Assembly: GCF_001297065.1 (NCBI RefSeq)
Contig: NZ_LHOX01000018.1
Location: 1 to 64,000, forward strand
Length of the DNA: 64,000 nucleotides
From: Enterococcus sp. RIT-PI-f
Lineage (GTDB): Bacteria > Bacillota > Bacilli > Lactobacillales > Enterococcaceae
Direction: 5' to 3'
The notes beneath the pieces are model-generated. The model did no database searches. It saw nothing but the letters and a program-made list of their open reading frames with translations, and was not told the origin of the DNA. The translations under genes were made by a program, and so were the position numbers. Position 1 is the stretch's first letter. Each line of letters begins with the position of its first letter. Below are positions 54,190 through 62,605 of the stretch, piece by piece.

Positions 54190-55449
54190 ATGGATACATA
54201 TAGCGAAAAAATGTTAAAAGCTTTGGCTGCTGAAGATTTAGCAGAAGCACAGTTGAACTTTACGGAAGCCTTGCAAAACGATGAGGATGAAACATTAGAT
54301 GCCCTTGGGGGAGAGTTACTTGAAATCGGCTTTTTAGAAGAGGCAAAAACACTCTATCAAACATTGCAGCAAAGATACCCTGACAACGAGGCACTGTTAT
54401 TACCGCTAGCAGAAATTGCGATGGAAAATGATGATATCGAAACAGCCTTCACCTATCTGGATCAAATTCCGGCAACCAGCGATGCGTATGTACAAGCGTT
54501 GCTGTTGAGTGCGGATCTTTACCAAATGATTGGCATTCCGGAAGTCAGTGAAGCGAAATTGAAAGAAGCGCAAACGTTGCTGCCTGAAGAAGCGCTGATT
54601 CGCTTTGCGTTGGCAGAGTTAGCGATGACCACCGACCGTTACCAAGAGGCTGTAGATCTTTACCAAGGGCTCTTAACGGATGATGTGTCAGATGTATCTG
54701 GTATTTCTGTGGTGGAACGGATGGGTACATCCTTGAGCATGGCAGGACGATTTGAAGAAGCTGTGGAGTATTTTGAAGCGAGTTTGGCGGACAATCAGAC
54801 AGATGAACGATTGTTCCAAACCGCATTGGTATACTTGCAATTGAAAGAAAATGAACAGGCGATTCGCTATTTGCAGCAATTGCGGGTGATGAATCCTCAA
54901 TATCGTGCAGTCTATCTCTACTTAGCGGAAGCCTTACAAGAAGAAGAACAATTAGAAGAAGCACAGCGGGTCATTGAAGAGGGCATCAATGAAGATCCGT
55001 TTCAAGTCGATTTTTATCATTTTGCTTCTGAGAATGCGTATCGCCTGCATGATAGCGATAGTGCAGAGCAGTATTTATTAAAAGCTTTGGAAACAGGTGA
55101 AAAGGAAGATGAAACCTTATTGACCCTCAGCAATCTGTATATAAATGAAGAACGCTGGCAAGAAGCTGTTTTGGCCATTGAAAAAATGGAAGACAATGAA
55201 CAACCCCATGCATTGTGGAATCTGGCGCAAGCCTATCATGCAATGGAAGACTATGATTTGGCTGCCAAATATTACGAGGAAGCCAATGAGGCTCTGCATC
55301 ATGAACCAGCCTTTATGAAAGAATATGGTCTTTTCTTGAGAGAAGAAGGCCGATTGCAAGAAGCAAAACAGATACTGCAGCATTATTTGGCCCACGAACC
55401 CAGTGATTTAGAAGTACAATCCATTCTGGAGGACCTTCTGGAAAGATAG
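54190..55449 (+). CDS. TPR-repeat protein, YpiA-like
   Basis: A 419-residue, acidic, all-helical protein made of about ten tetratricopeptide repeats (for example AKTLYQTLQQRYPDNEALLLPLAEIAMENDDIETAFTYLDQI). No signal or membrane segment. It starts at the base after the stop of the AroB-like gene and is followed by ypiB, as in Bacillus ypiA-ypiB. Likely a protein-protein scaffold; partner unknown. Confidence 0.88.
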   Translation: MDTYSEKMLKALAAEDLAEAQLNFTEALQNDEDETLDALGGELLEIGFLEEAKTLYQTLQQRYPDNEALLLPLAEIAMENDDIETAFTYLDQIPATSDAYVQALLLSADLYQMIGIPEVSEAKLKEAQTLLPEEALIRFALAELAMTTDRYQEAVDLYQGLLTDDVSDVSGISVVERMGTSLSMAGRFEEAVEYFEASLADNQTDERLFQTALVYLQLKENEQAIRYLQQLRVMNPQYRAVYLYLAEALQEEEQLEEAQRVIEEGINEDPFQVDFYHFASENAYRLHDSDSAEQYLLKALETGEKEDETLLTLSNLYINEERWQEAVLAIEKMEDNEQPHALWNLAQAYHAMEDYDLAAKYYEEANEALHHEPAFMKEYGLFLREEGRLQEAKQILQHYLAHEPSDLEVQSILEDLLER

Positions 55450-55458
55450 GTGAGAGAA

Positions 55459-56016
55459 ATGAACATCAATGTACAGGAAAAGAAAAAATTTCTGAATTGG
55501 CTTGTTTCGACTGTGTCTTTTAGCCGGCGCGAAGTGTCATGGGTATTGAACTATTTAGCAAATCACGAAGCGATCTTGAACAATGTTCATTTTGTTGAAG
55601 GGGCTGCGTTGACTGACCGCGGTTTGAGTGTCCGCAGCACTGAAATCGGTGGGGAACCTTTTGTATTGACGATTGCTGAGCAGACGTTTTTTGATATCGA
55701 TCAGATATTTCATGAGATACGGATGAATTGGAAAAAACCTCTATATTTGGAATGTCTGTTTCCCGATGCGTGGAGCCATGCTTTTTATCTAGCGGTTTTA
55801 GAAGATAACCCCAATGATCGCTGGAATGATCATTTAGATCAGGAAATGGCCGAAAATGTGCAGCGTTTCCTTTCGGAAGAAGAAACACAAACCAAGATCG
55901 ATACCTTATATCGACAAATCGATATGGCGCTAGAAGATGGCGATCGAGATGCTTTTCTGGCTTTATCAGACGAAGTCAATCGTTACTTGCTGCAACAAAA
56001 AGAAGGCAGTCATTAA
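55459..56016 (+). CDS. ypiB: YpiB-family (UPF0302) protein
   Basis: A 185-residue conserved Firmicute protein. The opening NVQEKKKFLNWLVSTVSFSRREVSWVLNYLANHEAILNNVHFVE closely matches Bacillus YpiB, and FYLAVLEDNP is a second conserved block. Cytoplasmic, function unknown. ATG at 55459 is chosen; AGGTGA at its 5' side overlaps the end of the TPR gene. Confidence 0.88.
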   Translation: MNINVQEKKKFLNWLVSTVSFSRREVSWVLNYLANHEAILNNVHFVEGAALTDRGLSVRSTEIGGEPFVLTIAEQTFFDIDQIFHEIRMNWKKPLYLECLFPDAWSHAFYLAVLEDNPNDRWNDHLDQEMAENVQRFLSEEETQTKIDTLYRQIDMALEDGDRDAFLALSDEVNRYLLQQKEGSH

Positions 56017-56021
56017 AAAGC

Positions 56022-56064
56022 AAAAAGGATTGAAGAATCAGCAATGATTCTTCAATCCTTTTAT
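56022..56064. terminator. Bidirectional terminator between ypiB and yitT
   Basis: AAAAGGATTGAAGAATCA pairs perfectly with TGATTCTTCAATCCTTTT around GCAA. It serves both convergent genes and touches the stop codon of the YitT gene. Confidence 0.93.
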
Positions 56065-56966
56065 TTTGTTTTGGGTGTATTTGTTTTGCGTTGCAAAAAG
56101 CGTGATTTAGGTCGTAAATAAGTAAACCCTTCACCTTCCACCTCATGGACATTGATGACTGAAACAAATGCTTGGGCATCAAAGTCATGGACGATTCGTT
56201 TGACCTCTGAGATTTCTCGACCGCTGACGACCATATAAATGATTTGCTTATCTACGCGAGAGTAGCCGCCTTCTCCGTGCAAGAAGGTCACGCCCCGTTC
56301 CAGTTCATCCATGAGTACTGGTGTCATCTCTTCTGTATGATTGCTGATGACCAAGATCCCTTTGGCTGAATAACCGCCGTCAAGGATCGAATCGATCACA
56401 CGAGAAAAGACATAGGAGAAAATCAACGTATACATCATCCGTTTCAAATCGATATAAGATAAGGAAAGCAGTAAGACAAAGACATCAAAAATCAGTAAGG
56501 AGCGGCCAATCGTGACCCCAAAGTTTTTTTCTAAAATCCGTGCTAAAACATCGACACCGCCCGTGGTACCACCAACTTTATAGACAATACCGCTACCAAT
56601 ACCGGCGACTAAGCCGGCAAGCAAGGCAACGATCAGCAAGTCATGCTGCAAATCGATAGCAAAAGGGATCGTTTGCCAAAAAGCCAACCAAAAAGATAGA
56701 CCAAAGGTGCCTAATATGGTGTAGATCAACGAGCGTCGACCTAAAATCTTGCCGCCGATCAAAATGATGGGAATATTCAAAATCAATGTACTAATGGCTG
56801 GATTGATTCCCCATAATGCCCGCATGATCAAGGTGATCCCCGTCACGCCGCCTTCAGCTAAGTCATTTGGGATATTTAAATAAACAAGACCAAAGGCATA
56901 AATACTCGTGCCAAATAAAATCAAGACAATATCACGAACTGTTCGCCATGAAAATAAAGTACGCAA
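56061..56966 (-). CDS. YitT-family membrane protein
   Basis: A 301-residue protein with five to six membrane helices in residues 1-190 (DUF161: GTSIYAFGLVYLNIPNDLAEGGVTGITLI) and a cytoplasmic DUF2179 domain at the C-terminus (GVTFLHGEGGYSRVDKQIIYMVVSGREI). The Bacillus member at this place is YpjC. Substrate unknown. Confidence 0.88.
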   Translation of the reverse strand: MRTLFSWRTVRDIVLILFGTSIYAFGLVYLNIPNDLAEGGVTGITLIMRALWGINPAISTLILNIPIILIGGKILGRRSLIYTILGTFGLSFWLAFWQTIPFAIDLQHDLLIVALLAGLVAGIGSGIVYKVGGTTGGVDVLARILEKNFGVTIGRSLLIFDVFVLLLSLSYIDLKRMMYTLIFSYVFSRVIDSILDGGYSAKGILVISNHTEEMTPVLMDELERGVTFLHGEGGYSRVDKQIIYMVVSGREISEVKRIVHDFDAQAFVSVINVHEVEGEGFTYLRPKSRFLQRKTNTPKTK

Positions 56967-57105
56967 ATTGTTATCCTCCGTTTTTTATAAATTCACAAGT
57001 ATCAATGTAGCACGAAATGGGGGATTGTACAATAACAGACCTAAAGACGGGTGTCTAGTCAGGGGCAGGATCTTTTGGTAAGATAACAGAGAAAGGGTGA
57101 AGACA

Positions 57106-57456
57106 ATGACAGACAAACAATCCTTGTCGTCGATGCAAGCAGAAGTCGACGCATATATCCAACAATTCAAAGCTGGTTACTTTAGCCCCCTCGCGCAAAT
57201 GGCACGGCTCACAGAAGAAGTAGGTGAGCTTGCGCGAGAAGTGAATCATTATTATGGAGAGAAAAGCAAGAAACATGATGAAGCTGAAAAAACGGTTGCC
57301 GAAGAATTGGGCGATGTACTCTTTGTGACCATGATCATGGCGAATTCTTTAAATATTGATTTAACAGAAGTATTCCATGCGAATATGCAAAAGTTCAATC
57401 AACGGGACAGCTATCGCTTTGAAAGAAAAGATGGGCAAGTATATGAAGCTGAATAA
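57106..57456 (+). CDS. MazG-like nucleotide pyrophosphohydrolase (YpjD type)
   Basis: A 116-residue all-alpha NTP pyrophosphatase. The metal-binding motif is LTEEVGELAREVNHYYG and EELGDVLFVTMIMAN (EExxE and ExxD). It probably hydrolyses non-standard NTPs. ATG 57106 is preferred to GTG 57097. It overlaps cca by 14 bp; Bacillus ypjD is also a few genes from cca. Confidence 0.88.
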   Translation: MTDKQSLSSMQAEVDAYIQQFKAGYFSPLAQMARLTEEVGELAREVNHYYGEKSKKHDEAEKTVAEELGDVLFVTMIMANSLNIDLTEVFHANMQKFNQRDSYRFERKDGQVYEAE

Positions 57457-58678
57457 TCTACCTGAGGCCTTTGTTCAGGCAACCCCGTTATTACAAAAAA
57501 TCGAAGAAGCAGGTTTTGAAGCCTATTTTGTCGGCGGCAGCGTGCGGGACACGATTTTGAACCAGCCGATCCATGATGTGGATATTGCTACCAGCGCTTT
57601 TCCAGCAGAAGTCAAAGCGTTATTTCCTCGCACGATCGATATTGGGATCGAGCATGGCACCGTTCTTGTTCTATGGGCGCAAGAACAATATGAAATCACG
57701 ACGTTTCGTACAGAAGCGGCATATCAAGATTTTCGTCGACCAGACAAAGTCGACTTTGTTCGTTCCTTGCAAGAAGATCTCAAGCGGCGTGATTTCACGA
57801 TCAATGCATTGGCGCTGCAAAAAGATGGCCAAATCATTGATTTGTTTGATGGATTGGCGGATTTAGACAATCAAGTGTTGCGTGCAGTGGGCAATCCCCA
57901 AGAACGATTTCACGAAGACGCATTGCGGATGATGCGAGGGGTACGCTTTGTCAGTCAATTAGGATTTGAACTAGAGGCGCGGACATTTCTTGCGATCCAA
58001 GAAAATCATGCCTTGCTGGCGAAGATATCGGTAGAACGAGTGATGATCGAATTTGTGAAGATGTTATTGGGTACCCACCGAAATCAAGCGTTAAAAGCTT
58101 TTGTGGCGACAGAATGTTATCAATATTGTCCTGGGTTGCGCCCCTATGGCGAGGCGTTGCTGCGGATGGCCGATCTGCCTGCCTTACCGTTGATCAAAGA
58201 AGAGGCGGCGTGGGTATTGCTGCTTGATCAATTGCATTTAAATGCTCATGAAGTACGGCCTTTCTTAAAAGCGTGGAAATGTTCTAATGCTTGTATTCGG
58301 CAAGTCCAAGCTGGCTACCAATTCTTGCTGATGCGAAAAGCGAGTGATTGGACGGACAGTGCATTGTATCAAGCAGGGATGACTACGATCGAACTTGTGG
58401 AAAGTCTATTGCCTTTTATCGGACAAGACGGCTGTCTCAATGATGTTGAAGCACGCTATCAGGCATTGCCGATTCACCAGCTACAAGATTTAGCCGTCAA
58501 TGGCCGAGATTTATTACAGGCATTTGACCGGCCATCGGGTCCGTGGCTGAAAGACGTGCTGCAGCAGTTGGAAGCGTCGGTTGTGAAACGGAACATTGCC
58601 AATCAACAAGAGGCATTATTGTTGTTTGCCCAAGCGTATCTGGAGCACGCTGAAAAAAGTCAGCCAAAAGCAAAGTAA
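57443..58678 (+). CDS. cca: CCA-adding tRNA nucleotidyltransferase
   Basis: A 411-residue class II CCA-adding enzyme. The head carries GGSVRDTIL and DVDIATSA (metal aspartates), then RRDFTINALAL, and the nucleotide-specificity EDALRMMRGVRF motif. It finishes the 3' CCA of tRNAs, needed here because most tRNA genes in the array do not encode CCA. The ATG at 57443 lies inside the MazG-like gene and depends on translational coupling; the visible ribosome site is weak. Confidence 0.93.
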   Translation: MKLNNLPEAFVQATPLLQKIEEAGFEAYFVGGSVRDTILNQPIHDVDIATSAFPAEVKALFPRTIDIGIEHGTVLVLWAQEQYEITTFRTEAAYQDFRRPDKVDFVRSLQEDLKRRDFTINALALQKDGQIIDLFDGLADLDNQVLRAVGNPQERFHEDALRMMRGVRFVSQLGFELEARTFLAIQENHALLAKISVERVMIEFVKMLLGTHRNQALKAFVATECYQYCPGLRPYGEALLRMADLPALPLIKEEAAWVLLLDQLHLNAHEVRPFLKAWKCSNACIRQVQAGYQFLLMRKASDWTDSALYQAGMTTIELVESLLPFIGQDGCLNDVEARYQALPIHQLQDLAVNGRDLLQAFDRPSGPWLKDVLQQLEASVVKRNIANQQEALLLFAQAYLEHAEKSQPKAK

Positions 58679-58746
58679 ATTTGTGTACCAATGCAGACAA
58701 TGTGTTAGAATTAAAATGTAATACTAATGAAAAGGAGCGTTTTGTC

Positions 58747-59217
58747 ATGGCTAGAGATATGAAAGCTTTAAAATTCTATTTCCGTAATGGAGAAACATGG
58801 ACGATCGAACGTCGTTATATCGGTGACTTGTGGATCAAACAAATCACAACAAGTTTTGGTCGTATCCACGGTAGTGAGTTCGTTGAGATTCATCCTTGTG
58901 CTGGGTTCAAGATCGAGATTTTCCAAGAAGGCGATCATGTAGCCACACATGATATCAATCTGGGCGGCCTGGAATTGGGCATGTTTGCTCGGGCATTGAA
59001 ATATGAAGACATCGAAAGAATGGAAATCCTTTATCGCAACGGCACACCTGATTTGGTGTACTTCCCTTATAAAGACAAAGACACTGAAGGATTGGACAAT
59101 GTGTACCAATCAACCAAAATCAGTGAAAAAACGAAGAGCTTGTATATCGTCATCGATCCGAATCAAACGGTGGAAGACGTATACGGCGAACATTTATCAG
59201 AAACAGAAGCAAAATAA
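58747..59217 (+). CDS. Conserved hypothetical protein, 156 residues
   Basis: No family recognised. It is a soluble, beta-rich protein (KALKFYFRNGETWTIERRYIGDLWIKQI ...) with an acidic C-terminal tail. AAAAGGAGCG precedes the ATG at 58747; a longer ORF start is not supported. It is monocistronic with its own strong terminator, between cca and the Y-family polymerase region. The pattern WTIERRYIGDLWIKQITTSFGRI suggests a small binding domain but no catalytic motif is visible. Confidence 0.78.
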   Translation: MARDMKALKFYFRNGETWTIERRYIGDLWIKQITTSFGRIHGSEFVEIHPCAGFKIEIFQEGDHVATHDINLGGLELGMFARALKYEDIERMEILYRNGTPDLVYFPYKDKDTEGLDNVYQSTKISEKTKSLYIVIDPNQTVEDVYGEHLSETEAK

Positions 59218-59222
59218 GCACC

Positions 59223-59257
59223 AAAAAACGCAGAACATTGAGTTCTGCGTTTTTTTA
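59223..59257. terminator. Bidirectional terminator
   Basis: AAAAACGCAGAAC pairs with GTTCTGCGTTTTT (5-nt loop), A and T tracts on both sides. It serves the 156-residue gene and the convergent 92-residue gene. Confidence 0.92.
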
Positions 59258-59533
59258 TAATGATTGTTGAAAAATATCTGTGTATTTTTTTAATAAAAGA
59301 TAATCTTCAGCTAAATGGTCTTTGATGATGATTGAATCCCCAAAAAGACTTTTGCGGGCTTGCTGAATGACCCGATGTTGGATATCTTCCGACAATAAAT
59401 AGTCGATTTCTGATTGTTTCAATTCTTGAGCAGCAGCGCTGCCTCGGTTCTTTTCTAGAAACTGCAGTAAATCATATTCAAGATGTCCTGCATTATTGAT
59501 CACGCGCTTGTATTCGATTTTGTCTATTTTCAT
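59255..59533 (-). CDS. Hypothetical protein, 92 residues
   Basis: A small charged, helical protein (MKIDKIEYKRVINNAGHLEYDLLQFL...). I do not recognise it; it is not a YolD-type partner of Y-family polymerases. It lies 172 bp downstream of the polymerase gene on the same strand, so it may share LexA control, but a separate promoter cannot be excluded. The ribosome site (GAGCAGAG) is weak. Confidence 0.6.
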   Translation of the reverse strand: MKIDKIEYKRVINNAGHLEYDLLQFLEKNRGSAAAQELKQSEIDYLLSEDIQHRVIQQARKSLFGDSIIIKDHLAEDYLLLKKYTDIFQQSL

Positions 59534-59705
59534 CTCTGCTCACATCCCTTATATATTAAGATACCCTAGAAAGAATCATCAAAGAATCAAATTGCTCATT
59601 TTTTCCAAAATCTTAAAAAATAAGTAAAATACTTTGGCTTGGTTTGTTTTTTTCGATAAATAATCGACAAATAAAACGGAAGGGAGGGCTTGGATCCTTC
59701 CACAA

Positions 59706-61058
59706 TCACATGATCTGTTTCTCAGGTCCGACGTTCGAGATGCCGTCCATCCCGCCAGCATGGCCCCCAACCAGTTTGCTGCGGGCGATCGCTCTGGCCC
59801 CTTCTAAATGACTGTTGGCATGTACAATGGCGGTAAAGCCGTATTTTTCACGAATCTTGTCTATGATCAAATCTAAGTTACGTTGCTGCAGCTGTTCTTC
59901 GGCATTGTCAAATAAATCTAATTGGATATTTTCGGTATACAACAGTTTAGAGTAGGTGATGCCCACATGTCGAGTGACTTGCCCAGTATAATATTTGCGA
60001 AATAAAAATAAACAATGTGCTACCAGTTTGCGAGAATTGTCTGTCGGCGGGATTTTCATTTGCCGTGAAAACCCGTTGGCCGTTTCTCCAAAAGCGACAC
60101 CAATCGACACATGGATGCAGGCAGTTTGACAATGATGACGGCGTATTCGGGCCGCAACTTGTTCGGCCATTTCTTTGACGACAATCTCGATTTCTTCTTG
60201 CAAGTAATAATTGCGATCCAACACTTGGCTGTTGCCATAACTTTTTTCCAGGACCTGTGGCGCCGGTTCAGAAAGAATCGTGCGATCGATGCCATTGGCG
60301 TGATGATAGAGTTGTTCGCCAATAATGCCCATGCGACTGCGCAAAAAATCAGGACTTGCTTGCGCCAATTGTTCGATTGATTCGATCCCCATCAAATGCA
60401 GGCGCTTTTCAGTCCGATGGCCAATACCCCAAAATTCAGTCATAGGGGCAATGCGCCATACTTTATTGGCAACATCTTGATAGGTCCATTCTGAAATCAG
60501 GTGTTGATTGTGTTTGGACTCATTGTCTAGGGCCAACTTCGCCAATAAGGGATTATCGCCAATCCCAACGGTTACGTAGAGCTTCGTCGATTGATACACA
60601 TCTTGTTGGATCATTTTTGCGAAAGCCCACCTTTTTTTTGTCCGCGAAAAGGTGGGATCGGGAAAGAAAAGATCCATACTACGGGTGATATCCATCACCG
60701 ATTCATCGATGGAGTACAGCATGAGATCTTCTTCTGCCACATATTTGCGAAACACATTGTTGACCTTGGTATTTTCTTTGATATAAAAGCTCATTCTTGG
60801 TGGTACTTTGATCAAATCTGGATGTACAGGCATGTTGTCGTTGCGGGTGACATTGGTGATGCCTAAGACTTTTTTTGCCATGGGGGAGGCCGCTAAAACC
60901 AGTCCATTGCCTGTATTATCTGAATGAGACATGACGACAAGCATAGTCTTTATCGGATCTAATCCCAAAGAAACACATTCAACAGAGGCATAGAAGCTTT
61001 TGACGTCAATAAATAAAATGTCTTTTTTTGGTTCTTCTTCATAATTAAAACCACCCAT
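59706..61058 (-). CDS. Y-family DNA polymerase (UmuC/ImpB type)
   Basis: A 450-residue error-prone polymerase. Catalytic aspartate is in LFIDVKSFYASVE, with LYSIDESVMD as the second acidic motif, KLALDNESK in the fingers, then two helix-hairpin-helix turns (MTEFWGIGHRTEKRLHLMGI) and the little-finger domain. The C-terminal QLDLFDN is a probable beta-clamp-binding motif. It belongs to the Bacillus UvrX/YqjW group, often plasmid or phage associated, rather than DinB. The ATG at 61058 follows AGAGGTGAT. A LexA box lies 27 bp upstream, so it is SOS-induced. Confidence 0.92.
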   Translation of the reverse strand: MGGFNYEEEPKKDILFIDVKSFYASVECVSLGLDPIKTMLVVMSHSDNTGNGLVLAASPMAKKVLGITNVTRNDNMPVHPDLIKVPPRMSFYIKENTKVNNVFRKYVAEEDLMLYSIDESVMDITRSMDLFFPDPTFSRTKKRWAFAKMIQQDVYQSTKLYVTVGIGDNPLLAKLALDNESKHNQHLISEWTYQDVANKVWRIAPMTEFWGIGHRTEKRLHLMGIESIEQLAQASPDFLRSRMGIIGEQLYHHANGIDRTILSEPAPQVLEKSYGNSQVLDRNYYLQEEIEIVVKEMAEQVAARIRRHHCQTACIHVSIGVAFGETANGFSRQMKIPPTDNSRKLVAHCLFLFRKYYTGQVTRHVGITYSKLLYTENIQLDLFDNAEEQLQQRNLDLIIDKIREKYGFTAIVHANSHLEGARAIARSKLVGGHAGGMDGISNVGPEKQIM

Positions 61059-61084
61059 TTTTATCACCTCTGATTCCAATTATA

Positions 61085-61098
61085 AGAACAAATGTTCG
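61085..61098. promoter_or_regulatory. LexA (DinR) box of the Y-family polymerase gene
   Basis: AGAACAAATGTTCG fits the Firmicute SOS box CGAACNNNNGTTCG with a single mismatch. It is 27 bp upstream of the polymerase ATG. Confidence 0.88.
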
Positions 61099-61113
61099 TA
61101 TTGTAAAGCGAAC

Positions 61114-61158
61114 AAAAAAAGTTCGTCCAAACTTTGGTTATCAGCTTGGACGAACTTC
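61114..61158 (-). terminator. rpmG terminator
   Basis: On the minus strand AAGTTCGTCCAA pairs perfectly with TTGGACGAACTT (12 bp, 15-nt loop), followed by a T tract. It separates rpmG from the polymerase promoter region. Confidence 0.88.
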
Positions 61159-61167
61159 TTAATTGAA

Positions 61168-61317
61168 TTATTTTGTTTCGCGGTGTAAAGTAACTTTTCT
61201 TTCACGTGGGCAATATTTTTTCTTTTCCAAACGATCAGGATTGTTACGTTTGTTTTTATTAGATAAGTAGTTGCGTTCTTTACAAGAAGTGCATTCTAAT
61301 GTGATGTTTACGCGCAT
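61168..61317 (-). CDS. rpmG: 50S ribosomal protein L33
   Basis: A 49-residue L33 beginning [19 protein letters not shown] and ending [10 protein letters not shown]. One Cys pair (CTSC) is intact, while the second site has a single Cys (KYCPRER), the usual state for this L33 type in Firmicutes. Multiple rpmG copies are common in enterococci. A GGGGGG-rich site precedes the ATG. It is too short to be picked up by simple ORF length filters. Confidence 0.95.
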   Translation of the reverse strand: MRVNITLECTSCKERNYLSNKNKRNNPDRLEKKKYCPRERKVTLHRETK

Positions 61318-61452
61318 GATTTTCCCCCCTCACCATTCAAGAATCCTCCAAGAAATCTCTCAGACTAAAATATAATAGCATGATTTGAAAGGGAAAGCCA
61401 GTCTTTTTGTGTATTTTGTTAAGTAAAACTACTTGACGAATCGTGGCTACAG

Positions 61453-62412
61453 TTATTTGAGTTTGCTTTGAATATCTTCGATCATTTTGGTATAGGCGAT
61501 CGGTCCGTTGTATAACCAGCTTGATTCTGGTCCAAATTCCCATAAATTGCCATCTTTGACAGCTTTGAGATTTTGCCAAACTTGATCGTTGAAGAAGTCG
61601 GCACCTTCATCACTGTTGACCAAAATCAGATAATCTGCATCCAATTCTGCAAGTTTTTCTAACGAAACAGCAGACCAGTCCGCAGTGGCTGTTTCGCTGA
61701 TTTCTGTGACTAAACTAGGAACTGAAAATCCAAGTTCTTGGTACAATAATTGACCGCTTGATTTGGTTTGTGCAACCATGAAAGCCGAGTTATTGACGAC
61801 CCATAGAACGGCCACGGATTTGCCTTCGATTTTATCTGCATACGTTTCTTTCGTTGAAGCAACCAAATCATCGTAATCTGTTTCAACTTGCTTTGCTTGA
61901 TCTTCTTTATGCAATACTTTGGCAATATCGTTTAAACGATCCCGCCAAGTCACGTCTTCGCCGTTGGTCACGACATAGGTTGGGGCGATTTTGCTGTATT
62001 GGGCATATTTATCTCCTTCAACCATTGAATTGCTATCCATTAATAGTAAATCTGGTTCGTAGCTTAACACATCTTCGTAAGGTAAATCGTAATTGATACG
62101 TGGGACATCTGCTAATTTGTCTTGCAAGTAGGCTTGGTCGCTGTCATTGCCGACGGTCCATTGCGCAACTGGCGTCACATCTAAAGCCACCAGATAATCC
62201 TCTAAATAGCTGGCGATCACACGCTGGGGATCGGCAGGAATCGTGACTTCATTGCCGGCAGCATCGGTCAATGTTGTTTCAACTGCGGCACTTGTTGTTG
62301 TGTCTGCTGTGCTGTCAGTGGTTTCATTGCTATTGGAACATGCACCCAGCACCACTAGTGAAAGCAAAGAAAGCATCGCTAGCCATTTTTTTGTTTGGAA
62401 TCGTTTTGTCAT
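61453..62412 (-). CDS. Iron-siderophore ABC transporter substrate-binding lipoprotein
   Basis: A 319-residue FhuD/FepB-type binding protein. The signal peptide ends in the lipobox VLGAC (Cys25), followed by a Thr/Ser-rich linker and a bilobed domain beginning TTLTDAAGNEVTIPADPQRVIA, the class III binding-protein start. It captures a ferric siderophore outside the cell. It is divergent from the ATPase and permease genes, with Fur boxes between. The siderophore type cannot be told. Confidence 0.92.
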   Translation of the reverse strand: MTKRFQTKKWLAMLSLLSLVVLGACSNSNETTDSTADTTTSAAVETTLTDAAGNEVTIPADPQRVIASYLEDYLVALDVTPVAQWTVGNDSDQAYLQDKLADVPRINYDLPYEDVLSYEPDLLLMDSNSMVEGDKYAQYSKIAPTYVVTNGEDVTWRDRLNDIAKVLHKEDQAKQVETDYDDLVASTKETYADKIEGKSVAVLWVVNNSAFMVAQTKSSGQLLYQELGFSVPSLVTEISETATADWSAVSLEKLAELDADYLILVNSDEGADFFNDQVWQNLKAVKDGNLWEFGPESSWLYNGPIAYTKMIEDIQSKLK

Positions 62413-62455
62413 TTTTATCCTCCTTTGTTCTCAATTGAACGATCATTCTATTAAG

Positions 62456-62470
62456 TGAGAATGATTCTCA
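62456..62470. promoter_or_regulatory. Fur box proximal to the binding-protein gene
   Basis: TGAGAATGATTCTCA is a perfect 7-1-7 inverted repeat with 13 of 15 matches to the Fur box TGATAATNATTATCA. It lies 44 bp upstream of the binding-protein ATG on the minus strand. Confidence 0.88.
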
Positions 62471-62538
62471 ATCCATAAAGGTATTATTGCGAAGAAAGCT
62501 GTTTTTGTCAATCTTAAAAAGAGAATTTTTCACAGCTA

Positions 62539-62567
62539 TTGACGAATCAAAGAAAAACAAGCATAAT
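62539..62567 (+). promoter_or_regulatory. Promoter of the siderophore ATPase-permease genes
   Basis: TTGACG (62539-62544), 17-bp spacer, CATAAT (62562-62567). The Fur box starts at the next base, so Fur would block initiation. Confidence 0.8.
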
Positions 62568-62582
62568 TGATAATCATTATCA
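62568..62582. promoter_or_regulatory. Fur box of the ATPase-permease genes
   Basis: TGATAATCATTATCA matches the Fur consensus TGATAATNATTATCA at every position. It abuts the -10 hexamer. Confidence 0.95.
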
Positions 62583-62605
62583 GTATGTATGATTGAGGAA
62601 GAATT

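Noticed and set aside
61108-61125. Second LexA-like inverted repeat CGAAC...GTTCG near the Y-family polymerase gene
   Set aside because: The spacer is 7 bases instead of 4, and the right half is the base of the rpmG terminator stem.
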